From Silvanigrellales bacterium (lineage in GTDB: Bacteria; Bdellovibrionota_B; Oligoflexia; Silvanigrellales; Silvanigrellaceae), in contig JANQPW010000048.1 in assembly GCA_028285285.1 (NCBI GenBank), forward strand, positions 1-29,006: a DNA stretch of 29,006 bases, given 5' to 3'. The notes below the pieces were generated by a model. It saw only the letters and a list, made by a program, of their open reading frames with translations. It made no database searches and was not told the DNA's origin. Positions 14,617 to 22,950 of this stretch are shown piece by piece. Positions within the stretch are counted from its first letter, which is position 1. Each line of letters starts with the position of its first letter. The position numbers and the translations under genes are program-made.

Positions 14617-16610
14617 CTGATCGGGAACAAGCTCCGTTCAGTGCCGAAAAACTCAGAAGTAAGATCCTTGTGTTTTGCGGCAAAGGGGGGGTTGGAAAGA
14701 CCACTGCAGCGACTGCTGTGTCAAATCATCTTGCTCAGCACGGGGCCTCCGTTCTGCTTGTGAGCTTTGATCCTGCACACTCCGTGCAGGATAGGCTCAA
14801 GGGCGTTCACTATGAGTCTGCACGCTTGCAGACCCTCGAGTTTAACGCTTCCACTGAACTCGAGAGCTTCAAAGAGAAGTGGTTAGAAACAATCGAATAT
14901 GTTGCGGAACATGGGACCTTTTTTGAAAGGCAAGATGTTCAGGAGCTCTTTTCCCTTTCATTTCCGGGAATGGACGAGATGCTTGCATTTCTTTACCTTG
15001 GCCGCGCAATTGAAGAACTGAATGAAGGCGCTTACGACACTATCTGCATTGATACCGCTCCCACGGGCCATCTTCTAACTCTCCTTAAAGCAGAGGAAAC
15101 ACTCCTCCGGTGGTTTTCGACCTTTGGGAGCCTTCTTGGTAAAGAAGAGGAAATGTTTGCGCGATTTGGAAATCGAGGAAATTCGGCTCAGAAGTACCAG
15201 TCTGGGGCGTCAATTCAGATAGAGCAGCAAATTCATGATATTCAGCAAACCGGGGAGTGGCTTCATCGAAAAGCAGAGTTTGTGCTGGTTTCCCAGGCGG
15301 CCCCAATTGTTGTTGACGAAACAATTCGGCTTTGGCTTCAGCTGAGTGAGCAGAAGTTCATCGTCCAGTCTTGTATTGTCAACGATTTTCCACGGCACGA
15401 AGAGGGTTGTTCTCTTTGTCACTCAAATTTTGTTGAGGCAAACACGGAGGCCGAGAGACTTATGTCGGCCTTAGGAGCAGACTTGTCGTTCTTCATTCAA
15501 GCTTCTGGCGCTGCCGACAAGGGAGAGTTTGTTGAGAACTACGTGTCTCACCTCTTAGGCCCGCTCGACCATTCCGCTGAACGGAAATCCGCTGCCGTAC
15601 AAAAGAAACAAGTCCACGACTCTCGCGATGATCGAGTTGAGCTTTGCCACCGTCAGCTCTTTTTGTCGGTTGGTAAGGGGGGAGTTGGCAAAACGAGTTG
15701 GGCTGCTGCCATTGCCGTTGCCCTCGCGCAAAGTGAGGCAGGCCCATCTGTCCTTGTTATTTCGACCGATCCTGCCCACTCACTTGGAGATAGGTTTGGC
15801 GTTGCTTTGGGGAAGAAGCCTCAAACTCTGGAGTTTGAATTTAGTAGTGCAAGCGTCGATGCAATGGAAGTTGATCCCGCTCAGGAACTCGCTTCACTGA
15901 GGCAGAGCTTGGGTCGTCACATTGAAGAAGCATTCGGCGAGAAGTTGAACGGTTCGTCGTTTTCTCTGCGACATGACCAGGAGGCCATTCTTAGCCTTCT
16001 TGAGTTGACTCCCCCTGGCTTGGATGAGCTCATGGCACTGCTTGTTCTTTCAGATGCTTTTGAGCAGGGTTCTTACGATGCAATAGTTGTGGATTCTGCC
16101 CCCTCTGGCCACCTCGTGAGGCTTCTTTCAATGCCCGAAATCATCGAAGATTGGCTGAAGACGATCTTCTCAATCCTTCTCAAGTACAAAAATATTTTCT
16201 CTTCGCTTGGCCTCAATAAAGAGCTCTTTCTTCTCAAACGGAGAGTGAGGGCTCTTCGCGAGCTTATTCAAGATCCAACGCGATGTGGGGCAATCATGGT
16301 CACTCGGGCAACAGATATGTGCCTTGAGGAATGTCGTGATCTTCACAAAAATCTCCAAAAGCTTGGCACGGCGGTATCGGGTCTACTCATCAATCAGGTT
16401 CGTCACCGAGACTCCTGCAACATCTGTGATGACATGTTCAAAAGTGAATCACAAATCATTGACGCCTACCTGCAAGAGTTTGCGCCGCTGCAGCCTAAAG
16501 TTGTTCATAGTATCTATAGGAAAGACTGTGAACCAAAAACGAGCAAGGAGTGTTTCCTCATCGAAAAGCTGGTCGACCTTATCGAAATTCAGGGCGGCCA
16601 CAAGGGCTGA
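14613..16610 (+). CDS. tandem ArsA/Get3-like ATPase of the gas vesicle cluster
   Basis: 665 residues made of two homologous halves. Each has a deviant Walker A, GKGGVGKT (near 23 and near 354), DPAHS, a PG-x-DE motif (FPGMDEMLAFL, PPGLDELMALL) and the ArsA signature (DTAPTGHLLTLL, DSAPSGHLVRLL). Each also carries a C-x-x-C: CSLCHSNF near 266 and CNICDDMF near 601. The second is followed by a helix ending DAYLQEF, as in Get3, where the motif binds zinc at the dimer interface. No arsenic genes are near. Get3 shields hydrophobic membrane segments, so a chaperone role for very hydrophobic GvpA is an attractive inference. The TTG start follows AGGGAG at 6 bases and overlaps the gvpG stop. Confidence 0.9.
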   Translation: MTDREQAPFSAEKLRSKILVFCGKGGVGKTTAATAVSNHLAQHGASVLLVSFDPAHSVQDRLKGVHYESARLQTLEFNASTELESFKEKWLETIEYVAEHGTFFERQDVQELFSLSFPGMDEMLAFLYLGRAIEELNEGAYDTICIDTAPTGHLLTLLKAEETLLRWFSTFGSLLGKEEEMFARFGNRGNSAQKYQSGASIQIEQQIHDIQQTGEWLHRKAEFVLVSQAAPIVVDETIRLWLQLSEQKFIVQSCIVNDFPRHEEGCSLCHSNFVEANTEAERLMSALGADLSFFIQASGAADKGEFVENYVSHLLGPLDHSAERKSAAVQKKQVHDSRDDRVELCHRQLFLSVGKGGVGKTSWAAAIAVALAQSEAGPSVLVISTDPAHSLGDRFGVALGKKPQTLEFEFSSASVDAMEVDPAQELASLRQSLGRHIEEAFGEKLNGSSFSLRHDQEAILSLLELTPPGLDELMALLVLSDAFEQGSYDAIVVDSAPSGHLVRLLSMPEIIEDWLKTIFSILLKYKNIFSSLGLNKELFLLKRRVRALRELIQDPTRCGAIMVTRATDMCLEECRDLHKNLQKLGTAVSGLLINQVRHRDSCNICDDMFKSESQIIDAYLQEFAPLQPKVVHSIYRKDCEPKTSKECFLIEKLVDLIEIQGGHKG

Positions 16611-16642
16611 AAAAGCTCTGCCATTTGAATGAGGAAGCCATT

Positions 16643-16885
16643 TTGAGCTCAGCAGAGAGAGGGAAGAAGATTGTGCAAGCGGAACAGAACTCTCTGCTGG
16701 ATGTCATCGATTCTGCCTTAGACACTGGAGTCGCAGCTCGTGGAGAAATCGTCTTGAGCGTTGCAGACATTGATCTTGTTTACATCAGTCTTGGTCTTGT
16801 GATTTCTGAGTTTGGCAAGCTCCAGAATGCCAGCACAACGCCAAAGAAACAGGAAGATTTGCCCCAGGGCGAGTCAGCAGTATGA
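16643..16885 (+). CDS. GvpA-family minor protein, GvpS/GvpM-like
   Basis: About 80 residues, with a GvpA-type core SLLDVIDSALDTGVAARGEI, then VLSVADIDLVYISLGLVISE. The DLVYISL segment is the form seen in GvpS of Bacillus megaterium and GvpM-type proteins rather than in GvpA. These minor paralogues are thought to help nucleation or tip formation. A TTG at 16643 is taken as start because GAGGA precedes it by 7 bases; a TTG at 16625 is possible. It overlaps gvpK by 4 bases. The S-K-J order that follows matches B. megaterium. Confidence 0.85.
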   Translation: MSSAERGKKIVQAEQNSLLDVIDSALDTGVAARGEIVLSVADIDLVYISLGLVISEFGKLQNASTTPKKQEDLPQGESAV

Positions 16886-17160
16886 CCGACGCGAAGGATA
16901 CCCAAACTCGTGTTGATACAGAAAAGCTTGCAAATGGACTTGGTGGTTTAGCCCTGACAATTGTCAAGCTTCTGCATGAGTTGATGCAGCGGCAGGCGTT
17001 GAAGCGATATGAAAGAGGAGAGCTCAGCGAGGAGGAAATCGAGCGGGCTGGAAGGACTTTTCAAGCCCAGGCACAGGAATTGGCTCGGTTGTGCGATCTT
17101 TTTGGGGTCAAGGAAGAGGAGCTCAACCTCGACTTGGGACCGCTCGGCAAACTCATGTAG
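16882..17160 (+). CDS. gvpK: gas vesicle protein GvpK
   Basis: 92 residues. The core LANGLGGLALTIVKLLHELM, then QRQALKRYERGELSEEEIER, and the end LNLDLGPLGKL are typical of GvpK. The family is one of the core proteins required for vesicle formation, with an accessory role not fixed biochemically. It starts in an ATGA overlap with the GvpS-like gene and is followed by gvpJ after 20 bases. Confidence 0.95.
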   Translation: MTDAKDTQTRVDTEKLANGLGGLALTIVKLLHELMQRQALKRYERGELSEEEIERAGRTFQAQAQELARLCDLFGVKEEELNLDLGPLGKLM

Positions 17161-17180
17161 CAAACACTGGAGAAAGACCC

Positions 17181-17525
17181 ATGACGCATAAAACTGTGAC
17201 GACCTCAACCGGTGGTTCGAATCTTGTCGATGTGATCGAACGTGTGCTCGACAAAGGTATTGTTATTGCGGGTGATATCAAGGTCAATCTCGTGGACATT
17301 GAACTTCTGACCATTCAGATTCGTCTTGTCGTCTGTTCGGTAGACAAGGCGGTCGAAATGGGAATGGATTGGTGGAAAAATGGATCGAGCTTTCTTTCCA
17401 CAGATCAAAATGAAAAGGACGAGAAGAGTCTTGTTGAGAGAATTGAGCGTCTTGAGAGCTCAATGAGACAAGATCAGGCAGCAGTGGCGAGTGCGAAACC
17501 ATTTTTAGCTGATGCGCAGAGCTGA
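17181..17525 (+). CDS. gvpJ: gas vesicle protein GvpJ (GvpA family)
   Basis: 114 residues. NLVDVIERVLDKGIVIAGDI, then IELLTIQIRLVVCSVDKA and EMGMDWW, are close to the GvpJ form (LADVLERVLDKGVVIAGDI ... EIGMDWW). A charged helical tail of about 45 residues follows. GvpJ is a minor GvpA-related protein linked to the conical tips and to nucleation. The ATG at 17181 follows GGAGAA at 7 bases; the frame is open further left but runs across gvpK. It follows gvpK, as in B. megaterium, and precedes the second GvpF/L by 8 bases. Confidence 0.93.
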   Translation: MTHKTVTTSTGGSNLVDVIERVLDKGIVIAGDIKVNLVDIELLTIQIRLVVCSVDKAVEMGMDWWKNGSSFLSTDQNEKDEKSLVERIERLESSMRQDQAAVASAKPFLADAQS

Positions 17526-17533
17526 GGTTAGCC

Positions 17534-18376
17534 ATGGAAAAACAAAGCGTTACTTCTCCCGTGTTGAAGTCTCCTCGCTTGGAGCGGGAACAAAGCCTGT
17601 GGATGCTCAAGAGTCTTGCGCTGACCTCCTCAAAGGACCAACGAGAGAAAATTGAGGTGGTGTCGCGTGAGTTGGGCCACTCGGTGTTTCCTTTTTCTTG
17701 CGGTTCCCAAATGTGTGGCTTGGTCATCTGCGCAGCTGAAGAAAGGCAGGAGTGGGTAAGAGACGACATCGATGAGCTTATGAAGAATATCGATTGGATT
17801 GCTCCCCGCCTGCAGCAACACGCAGGTGTCTGCAACACCATTCACAGCATCGCCCCTTCCATTCCCATCGGTTTTGGTAGCCTCTTTTCCTCGGTGGAGG
17901 CTATGACAAGCAAGGCTCAATCCGTTTTTTCTGGCCTTGATCAAAACAAGCTCTGGGAGCTCAGTGGACTTGAATGGGGTTTGACCGTGAAAAGAGCAGC
18001 AGCGACGGACACCGTTGCAACACCCAGAGAGTCTGCGGCTCACAACGCTGTTTCGGGCAGTTGCTATTTTCAGTCTTTGGCACGAAAAAAGAGACATCGG
18101 CAAAATGAGAGTGAGATAGCAGAAGACGTGCTAGATGGTGTGCGGAACATTCTTGCGAAGTGTGGATTTCCCACCAATTCTCTTTCAGTCAGAGAAGATT
18201 GGCAAAACGCAAAGTCGAAGGAGCGAGTGGTTGGTCGATTTGCGACGCTGGTGCCAAGAGACAATCAGAACTTTCGAACTGACTGCGCCCGAGCCTTCGA
18301 GGAACTCGCTCGTGAAAAGAGTTCATGCTTTCATTTTGAATGGAATGGTCCTTGGGCCCCGTTCAGCTTTGTGTGA
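17534..18376 (+). CDS. gas vesicle protein GvpF/GvpL (second, divergent copy)
   Basis: 280 residues. The GvpL/GvpF family is recognised from APSIPIGFGSLFSSVEAM, the strand EWGLTVKR, and the C-terminal FHFEWNGPWAPFSFV. The N-terminal lobe is poorly conserved and the copy is clearly different from the first one at 13595. Most clusters have two or three such paralogues with distinct binding partners. The ATG follows GAGG at 6 bases. It is the last gene of the plus-strand vesicle operon and meets a convergent gene 7 bases on. Confidence 0.9.
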   Translation: MEKQSVTSPVLKSPRLEREQSLWMLKSLALTSSKDQREKIEVVSRELGHSVFPFSCGSQMCGLVICAAEERQEWVRDDIDELMKNIDWIAPRLQQHAGVCNTIHSIAPSIPIGFGSLFSSVEAMTSKAQSVFSGLDQNKLWELSGLEWGLTVKRAAATDTVATPRESAAHNAVSGSCYFQSLARKKRHRQNESEIAEDVLDGVRNILAKCGFPTNSLSVREDWQNAKSKERVVGRFATLVPRDNQNFRTDCARAFEELAREKSSCFHFEWNGPWAPFSFV

Positions 18377-18389
18377 CTCTTTGTCACGC
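18371..18389. terminator. possible bidirectional terminator hairpin at the end of the gas vesicle operon
   Basis: GTGTGAC (18371-18377) and GTCACGC (18383-18389) pair around TCTTT with one G-T pair and span the stop codon of the second gvpF/L. Only a short T-tract follows, so it is weak as an intrinsic terminator. Confidence 0.35.
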
Positions 18390-19241
18390 GGCTTTTGACG
18401 AGATCGCAGTATAGATTTGCCCCAAGGATGGTTCGTGCGCAAATGGTTCAAGAGCCTCTAGAATCATCGACACAAGTGATCCCGCATAGGTGATTTCTGC
18501 GTCAAACTCGCCTTTGGCCATTTTATAGCCCATTGCGGTGTTGATGATGAACCAGTTTGAGCGGAGTGCTCCACAGATCTGGGAAGCCATAAAAGCAACT
18601 TCCTCGTTGTCTTCTACGGGCTCGAACATTTTTCGCACAAACCCGATCCAGCGCAGGCCCATCTCTTGGAGAGCCGCGTGAGTGGCTGGATCTTCTTTAG
18701 TGTCTCCAATCAGCTCGGAGAGACGACTCGCAAAGGCGTCGTTGGTGAGAGAAGCGATCACTCTTTCTTTGAGGTTGCTATCTGTTGCAGACTCCTGCCC
18801 CGCTGAGTCACCCCCTTGAATAGACTGAAGGTCGCTGAGTAAACGCTCCCCTTTCTGAACAAAAGCTTCGACCTGGTTGATCATCGCATTGATCTTGTCA
18901 TCTGTACTAGACATGTGGCCTCCTCGGTTTGCCTGATCCAATTTTTTTTGTGTCCAATCACAACACATTTCGTAAAGCTTGCCCTGAACACAATGTTCAA
19001 AAAATGTTTCAGCCGCAGCCTCAACAAGGCTATCCAGCTCGGCTAAACCGAGAATCTCCTGACGTTCCCTCTCAGACAACTCAGACGTTGGAAGTGAATT
19101 GTCTTTAAGAGAAGCAGCCATTTGGAGATGCCGATAAGCCGCATCTCGGAATGCCCTGTGTTGAGAAGTCAACCTCACACTCCCCGAATATTGCATTTGC
19201 ATCTGACCTTCGGACGGTGGTGGGAAAACTTGAGGAGTCAT
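18384..19241 (-). CDS. hypothetical protein downstream of the gas vesicle operon, with internal start
   Basis: A 285-residue frame that I do not recognise. It has two parts. Residues 1-108 are helical and Cys-rich (AAAETFFEHCVQGKLYEMCC). Residues 109-285 begin MSSTDDKINAMINQVEAF and end with a helical domain (SLVSMILEALEPFAHEP). AGGAGG lies 4 bases before the internal ATG at 18915, while the ATG at 19241 has no ribosome site. So the product may be the 177-residue C-terminal part alone, or both forms. The first part recalls in layout the C-terminal domain of the protein at 9795-10292. Convergence with the vesicle operon suggests, without proving, a vesicle-related job. Confidence 0.65.
   Translation of the reverse strand: MTPQVFPPPSEGQMQMQYSGSVRLTSQHRAFRDAAYRHLQMAASLKDNSLPTSELSERERQEILGLAELDSLVEAAAETFFEHCVQGKLYEMCCDWTQKKLDQANRGGHMSSTDDKINAMINQVEAFVQKGERLLSDLQSIQGGDSAGQESATDSNLKERVIASLTNDAFASRLSELIGDTKEDPATHAALQEMGLRWIGFVRKMFEPVEDNEEVAFMASQICGALRSNWFIINTAMGYKMAKGEFDAEITYAGSLVSMILEALEPFAHEPSLGQIYTAISSKAA
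18915..18930 (-). promoter_or_regulatory. internal ribosome binding site and ATG within the frame at 18384-19241
   Basis: On the minus strand GAGGAGGCCACATG places a full AGGAGG directly before the in-frame ATG that starts MSSTDDKI. It is the best ribosome site of this frame and may define the true start. Confidence 0.5.
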
Positions 19242-19427
19242 TGGTTTTGGGTGTCGAGCTTTGTTCGGAAACTCCTGCAGCGAGTCCCAAGCTAGGGGAA
19301 CAGTAGAAGAAATTTTCCTTGTGAACCATTCATATGCGGAGTGAAGAAAGTGGCCACTGGAGAGATTTTCCGTGGTTTACAATTGTGGTGTGCATCAACC
19401 CATCAACTCGCGCGAAGGAATGCGAAA

Positions 19428-20774
19428 ATGAGTATTCTTGAACGTTCGGTCTCTGAAAGTGAATTCTCGATCTCCTTCTCTGAAGGAATGCCCACGGCAG
19501 TTGGGCTGTTGACCGAAGCATCTCAAATTGATCTGGATTTGGCGAACGACCGTGCCAAACCCCTTTCGCTCAGTGGGTTGAGGGGCGCTTCGTGGGCTGG
19601 CCTCGACACATTGGTGAGAGTGCTGAAATCGGAGGAACTTTGGCAGGGGAAGCTTACGGAAGTGCCCATTGGCCTCTATGAGCAGTTGCTGTCCATTGAT
19701 GGGGAGTGGGCGAAGGAGCACACACAGAGCGTGCTTGCGGGAAGCTCTCGGTTGGGCCAGACCGACTCAGGGAGGCTGATGGACACGTCGGAAGTCATCA
19801 TGGCCTGTAAAAAAATGAAGAGCTTAGGCCCTTCATGTGATCTTTTGCTGGTCCAGCAGGCCATTCATGGCGAAGGCCTCATGAACCTCAAAGATATGAA
19901 AGAGTTTGAAGGAGAGGTTGCTCGTTACATTTGCTTTGTGGCAACGATACTATCGGCTTGCTCCTTGTCATTTGCTGCTCTTTCCTTCCGTGTTCTTTCC
20001 CAAGTGCTGGGAATACTTCGCATTCGAAAGGCCCTCCTTCTTTTTGGTGGCCCAAGCGCGCGATTTAGTGCTGAAGCCGACTTCAATGAGGCAAGGCTCA
20101 TTCATCGTTTGAAGAAGCTTGAAGGTGTCTCAGATGTTGTGCGGAACATGTCACTGGGCCTTGGAAGCTCTCTCTTCGGCGCGCTTTCTCAGAGCCCGTC
20201 GATTCGCCCCATTCAATTGCTTGGAATTCTTCGTTCCTTTTCGAAGACTAATGAAGCCCTGAAATCTGCTGTTGAACCGCTGGAGACGGTTGGAAGCCAG
20301 ATCATTGCTTCCATCGATCATTTCCTTGACCCAGCCCCAGTTCAAGAGGCCTGGATGCGGCTTCAAAGCTCAGAGGTTTCAAGCCGCCAGAAAGATGGAA
20401 TTTCGAGAATGCTTTCGGTTTGGGGTCAGCGCTCAGATGCAACGTGGAACGACCTTTGCGGTCAAATCAATGGTGTTGTTGAAAACCTGCCGGAAGCGGG
20501 CATGAATCTCATTGTTGAACTGCAGCAAATCGACACGCTTCGGCAAGTTCTGGAGCATCGCATGAGTGAAGCAAGCGCTCTCACGGAGAACTTTTCTCAG
20601 TTGTCGAATGTTCAGGTCTTTGAGCGGGAGTTTGAGGGGTCGTGGGGAATTAAAGAAACAAGCAGATGGCTTGTGACGAATCTTGAGAAGTCGGTGTTTG
20701 AGAGCTTCTTTCCCGACTCAGACCTGCACACCCAGGGTGATCTTGTTTCTGGAAGTGATGTGGTGTTCTTTTAG
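19428..20774 (+). CDS. hypothetical protein with one hydrophobic segment
   Basis: 448 residues, not recognised. The ATG at 19428 follows AAGGA at 8 bases; the frame opens at a GTG at 19341, which is less well supported. The one clearly hydrophobic stretch is at about 165-185 (YICFVATILSACSLSFAALS), after a long polar N-terminal half. The C-terminal half is helical and polar (FREL-free, with repeated heptad-like Leu/Ile), including VELQQIDTLRQVLEHRMSEA. There is no signal peptide. It is divergent from the gene at 18384-19241 and ends 35 bases before a lipoprotein gene. Membrane insertion by the single segment is possible. Confidence 0.65.
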   Translation: MSILERSVSESEFSISFSEGMPTAVGLLTEASQIDLDLANDRAKPLSLSGLRGASWAGLDTLVRVLKSEELWQGKLTEVPIGLYEQLLSIDGEWAKEHTQSVLAGSSRLGQTDSGRLMDTSEVIMACKKMKSLGPSCDLLLVQQAIHGEGLMNLKDMKEFEGEVARYICFVATILSACSLSFAALSFRVLSQVLGILRIRKALLLFGGPSARFSAEADFNEARLIHRLKKLEGVSDVVRNMSLGLGSSLFGALSQSPSIRPIQLLGILRSFSKTNEALKSAVEPLETVGSQIIASIDHFLDPAPVQEAWMRLQSSEVSSRQKDGISRMLSVWGQRSDATWNDLCGQINGVVENLPEAGMNLIVELQQIDTLRQVLEHRMSEASALTENFSQLSNVQVFEREFEGSWGIKETSRWLVTNLEKSVFESFFPDSDLHTQGDLVSGSDVVFF

Positions 20775-20809
20775 AGGCGATCTCAAAACATTATTTTAAG
20801 GTAATTGCG

Positions 20810-21622
20810 GTGAGCTTGTTTCGGTTACTTTGTGCTTTGAGTGTCCTCAGCATTCTCTCAGGTTGTTTCACGCGCTCCAGTCTTGCTGAGCCAAAAGATG
20901 ATTTCAGGTTGAACGAAGAAGTGTGCGTCTTTGGCCCAAACTGTTTAAACCTCGACAAGTTCTTTCCCATTCGTAGCGAAGATTCATCGCCTTACGAGTT
21001 CTACATCAATGATATCGGACAACTCACAACAACCACAGGAGGCGGAGATTTTGGACTTCTGGTTTTTGAGCGTCCACTGGAAGATTTTGTTTTGACTGCT
21101 CAGTTTAAAGTACCGGAAGGAAGCTTTGAATTGGCAAACTCTGGAATTTTCTTTGGCTTTATTGATCCTCGCATTCCTCTTGAAGATCTCACTCCCGGGG
21201 AGACCTGGCCCAGTGATTGGCGATCTCAGCTTCTCAATCGAACACGTGCCTTTCTTGCGGCCTGGACAGGAGTGGAAGTTCAGCTGCTTGCTGGCGCACG
21301 TGCCAATGAATTTGAACCCAGCACCCAAAATGGCAGATTTTATGGGGAAGAGAACCAAATCATGCACTCCGAATACCGGCTTGACCCTGGAGAGAGGTAC
21401 TCCGTCCGTGTTGAAAAACGAGGTTCACGTGAAAGGGTTTGGATGCGCTGGCTCGGAGAGGAAAATCAAAATCCGGATGCTTCGGAAACGCTTGTGTCCG
21501 AATTGAACCGATCGAACAGCGAGAGCCCTCGCTTCGGGTATCTTGGAATTCAGTCATACTACAACAACGATGGTGACTTTCGAGCACTCCTCTTCGAGTC
21601 GCTCACGCTGCGTCTTCCTTGA
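20810..21622 (+). CDS. lipoprotein with DUF1080 / 3-keto-disaccharide hydrolase-like domain
   Basis: 270 residues. The leader LLCALSVLSILSGC ends in a canonical lipobox L-S-G-C, so the protein is lipid-anchored. The body looks like the concanavalin-type beta sandwich of DUF1080: LVFERPLEDFVLTAQFKV, ELANSGIFFGF, a polar loop with WTGVEVQLLAG, then RYSVRVEKRG and a terminal GYLGIQSYYNNDGDFR with LLFESLTLR. Members of this fold bind or cleave saccharides. I cannot confirm catalytic residues. The GTG start follows AAGG at 8 bases. It converges with the next gene 22 bases on. Confidence 0.7.
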   Translation: MSLFRLLCALSVLSILSGCFTRSSLAEPKDDFRLNEEVCVFGPNCLNLDKFFPIRSEDSSPYEFYINDIGQLTTTTGGGDFGLLVFERPLEDFVLTAQFKVPEGSFELANSGIFFGFIDPRIPLEDLTPGETWPSDWRSQLLNRTRAFLAAWTGVEVQLLAGARANEFEPSTQNGRFYGEENQIMHSEYRLDPGERYSVRVEKRGSRERVWMRWLGEENQNPDASETLVSELNRSNSESPRFGYLGIQSYYNNDGDFRALLFESLTLRLP

Positions 21623-21644
21623 ACATCCTCACGTCAACCAAAAA

Positions 21645-22682
21645 CTATTTCGTCACGATCACTTCAAGGTCAAGGGTGATGGGCGAGTGGCGGCAGTCCG
21701 TCGTTTCGTCGTCACCCGTTGTGATCAGTTTCAGCTGCGCACGGTTTTGCAGCTGGGCGAGCCGAGCCATCTTGAGTCCGTCTTCTCCAGTGAGCTCGAG
21801 AGCGAACCTTCCAGGTTGACTGGTTCGGGGAATCTCGCATGCCGTTTCTCCTAGGCAATACGGGTTGGGTTCTTCATCAGGGCCTGGATTCATTCCGCCA
21901 AGGAGCTGAGGCCACTCGTAGAGAAACACGCCCGAAAGCTCTTCGATTTGCTCAAATCGCGCGTTGTAGTTGTGGCTTGAGAGAACAATGGCATCGTTGA
22001 ATGTGAGCAGCAGCTCGTCGTCATAGTTGAGTGTCTCAACGTTTGAGTTGATGCTGAAGCCACAGAGGGTTTTGCCTGCTTCGAGGGGGATATCGCTGAT
22101 CTCTTCAACCCGAGCTGTCAGCACTCCGTCGGAGATATCGCCGTTGTCACCTTCTCCCCATGGGCATCCAAAAGTGTCAAGTCCGTTGTCATCAAACACA
22201 ATTGTGTGTGTGACCGTTTCGGTGTTTTCTGCGCGACAGAGATTGATCAATTCCAGCTCTGGAGAAAGAGGATCGTCTGAGCCGCCGCTCCCGGGCAGTG
22301 GGGTGTCAGGCATGGGGGTATCGCTCGGAGTGCTGTCTGGAGAGCCTGGTTGTTGATCAGCTGTTGGGTCGTTCACTTGTGTGTCATCTGGCACCACACC
22401 TTCTTCTTGGCTGGGATCGTCGAGAGCGGGTTCCTCAGAGCCGCCAGAATCTGGTTCTGTGCTGCCGGCGGGTTCATTGGGGGCGTCGGCGGTTTGATCG
22501 GCTCCTCTGGCCTCAGGTTTGACCTCGGCTTCTTTTTCTTCGAGCTCGCCGGAGGGAGTTGGCAGTTCGGGTGGATCCTGAAAGGCAATGTTTTTTCCGC
22601 ATGCAATCAGCGCAAGCAGCAGAGGCAGGGCTATGCCAGAGCTCTTGGCGAAGCAAGACATATGTGAACTGAGTTTAAGCAC
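21645..22682 (-). CDS. lipoprotein with acidic proline-rich linker
   Basis: 345 residues. The leader IALPLLLALIAC provides a lipobox (L-I-A-C). A ~120-residue linker of Pro, Glu, Asp, Ser and Gly follows (DTPMPDTPLPGSGGSDDP). The C-terminal domain of about 190 residues holds several Cys (FGCPWGEGDNG, LCGFSINSNVETLNYDDELL, NPYCLGETACEI, TTDCRHSPITLDLEV) that would form disulfides outside the cytoplasm. The GTG at 22682 follows GGGAG at 6 bases; the ATG at 22661 has none. The long linker lets the folded domain stand off the outer membrane. The C-terminal domain is not recognised. Confidence 0.75.
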   Translation of the reverse strand: MLKLSSHMSCFAKSSGIALPLLLALIACGKNIAFQDPPELPTPSGELEEKEAEVKPEARGADQTADAPNEPAGSTEPDSGGSEEPALDDPSQEEGVVPDDTQVNDPTADQQPGSPDSTPSDTPMPDTPLPGSGGSDDPLSPELELINLCRAENTETVTHTIVFDDNGLDTFGCPWGEGDNGDISDGVLTARVEEISDIPLEAGKTLCGFSINSNVETLNYDDELLLTFNDAIVLSSHNYNARFEQIEELSGVFLYEWPQLLGGMNPGPDEEPNPYCLGETACEIPRTSQPGRFALELTGEDGLKMARLAQLQNRAQLKLITTGDDETTDCRHSPITLDLEVIVTK

Positions 22683-22950
22683 GGCTAACTCCCTTCGCAG
22701 GTTGGCCCACCAAACATGGGCCCTGTTTTCGGGGAGTATCGGCAGGGAAAGGCCTTACTCAATGAAGACTGCTGAAAAAAGATTTTCAGGGAAAGGATTT
22801 GATGACCTTCAACTTGGTTTCTTTAGGTGTGAGTCGGCATCTCATGTTTATGTCAATCCGGTGCGCGGCTGTTGGCTCAATCTTTGCTTGCGAGTTGATG
22901 GTCTGGCAATCATGGTGCCTGGCTTTCCCCTGAAAATTGTGGAGTGGTCT
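22683..22950. other. divergent intergenic region
   Basis: This region lies between two lipoprotein genes that face away from each other. The plus-strand frame stays open leftwards through it, but the good ribosome site and lipoprotein leader place the start at 22951. I see no clear promoter pair or repeat. Confidence 0.4.

Noticed and set aside
14613..16610. Arsenite efflux ATPase ArsA
   Set aside because: No arsB, arsD or arsR is nearby, the gene overlaps gvpG, and Get3-type CxxC motifs are present.
22588..22950. Long N-terminal extension of the Cys-repeat protein
   Set aside because: The ATG at 22951 has a good ribosome site followed by a lipoprotein-type leader; the extension overlaps the divergent gene.
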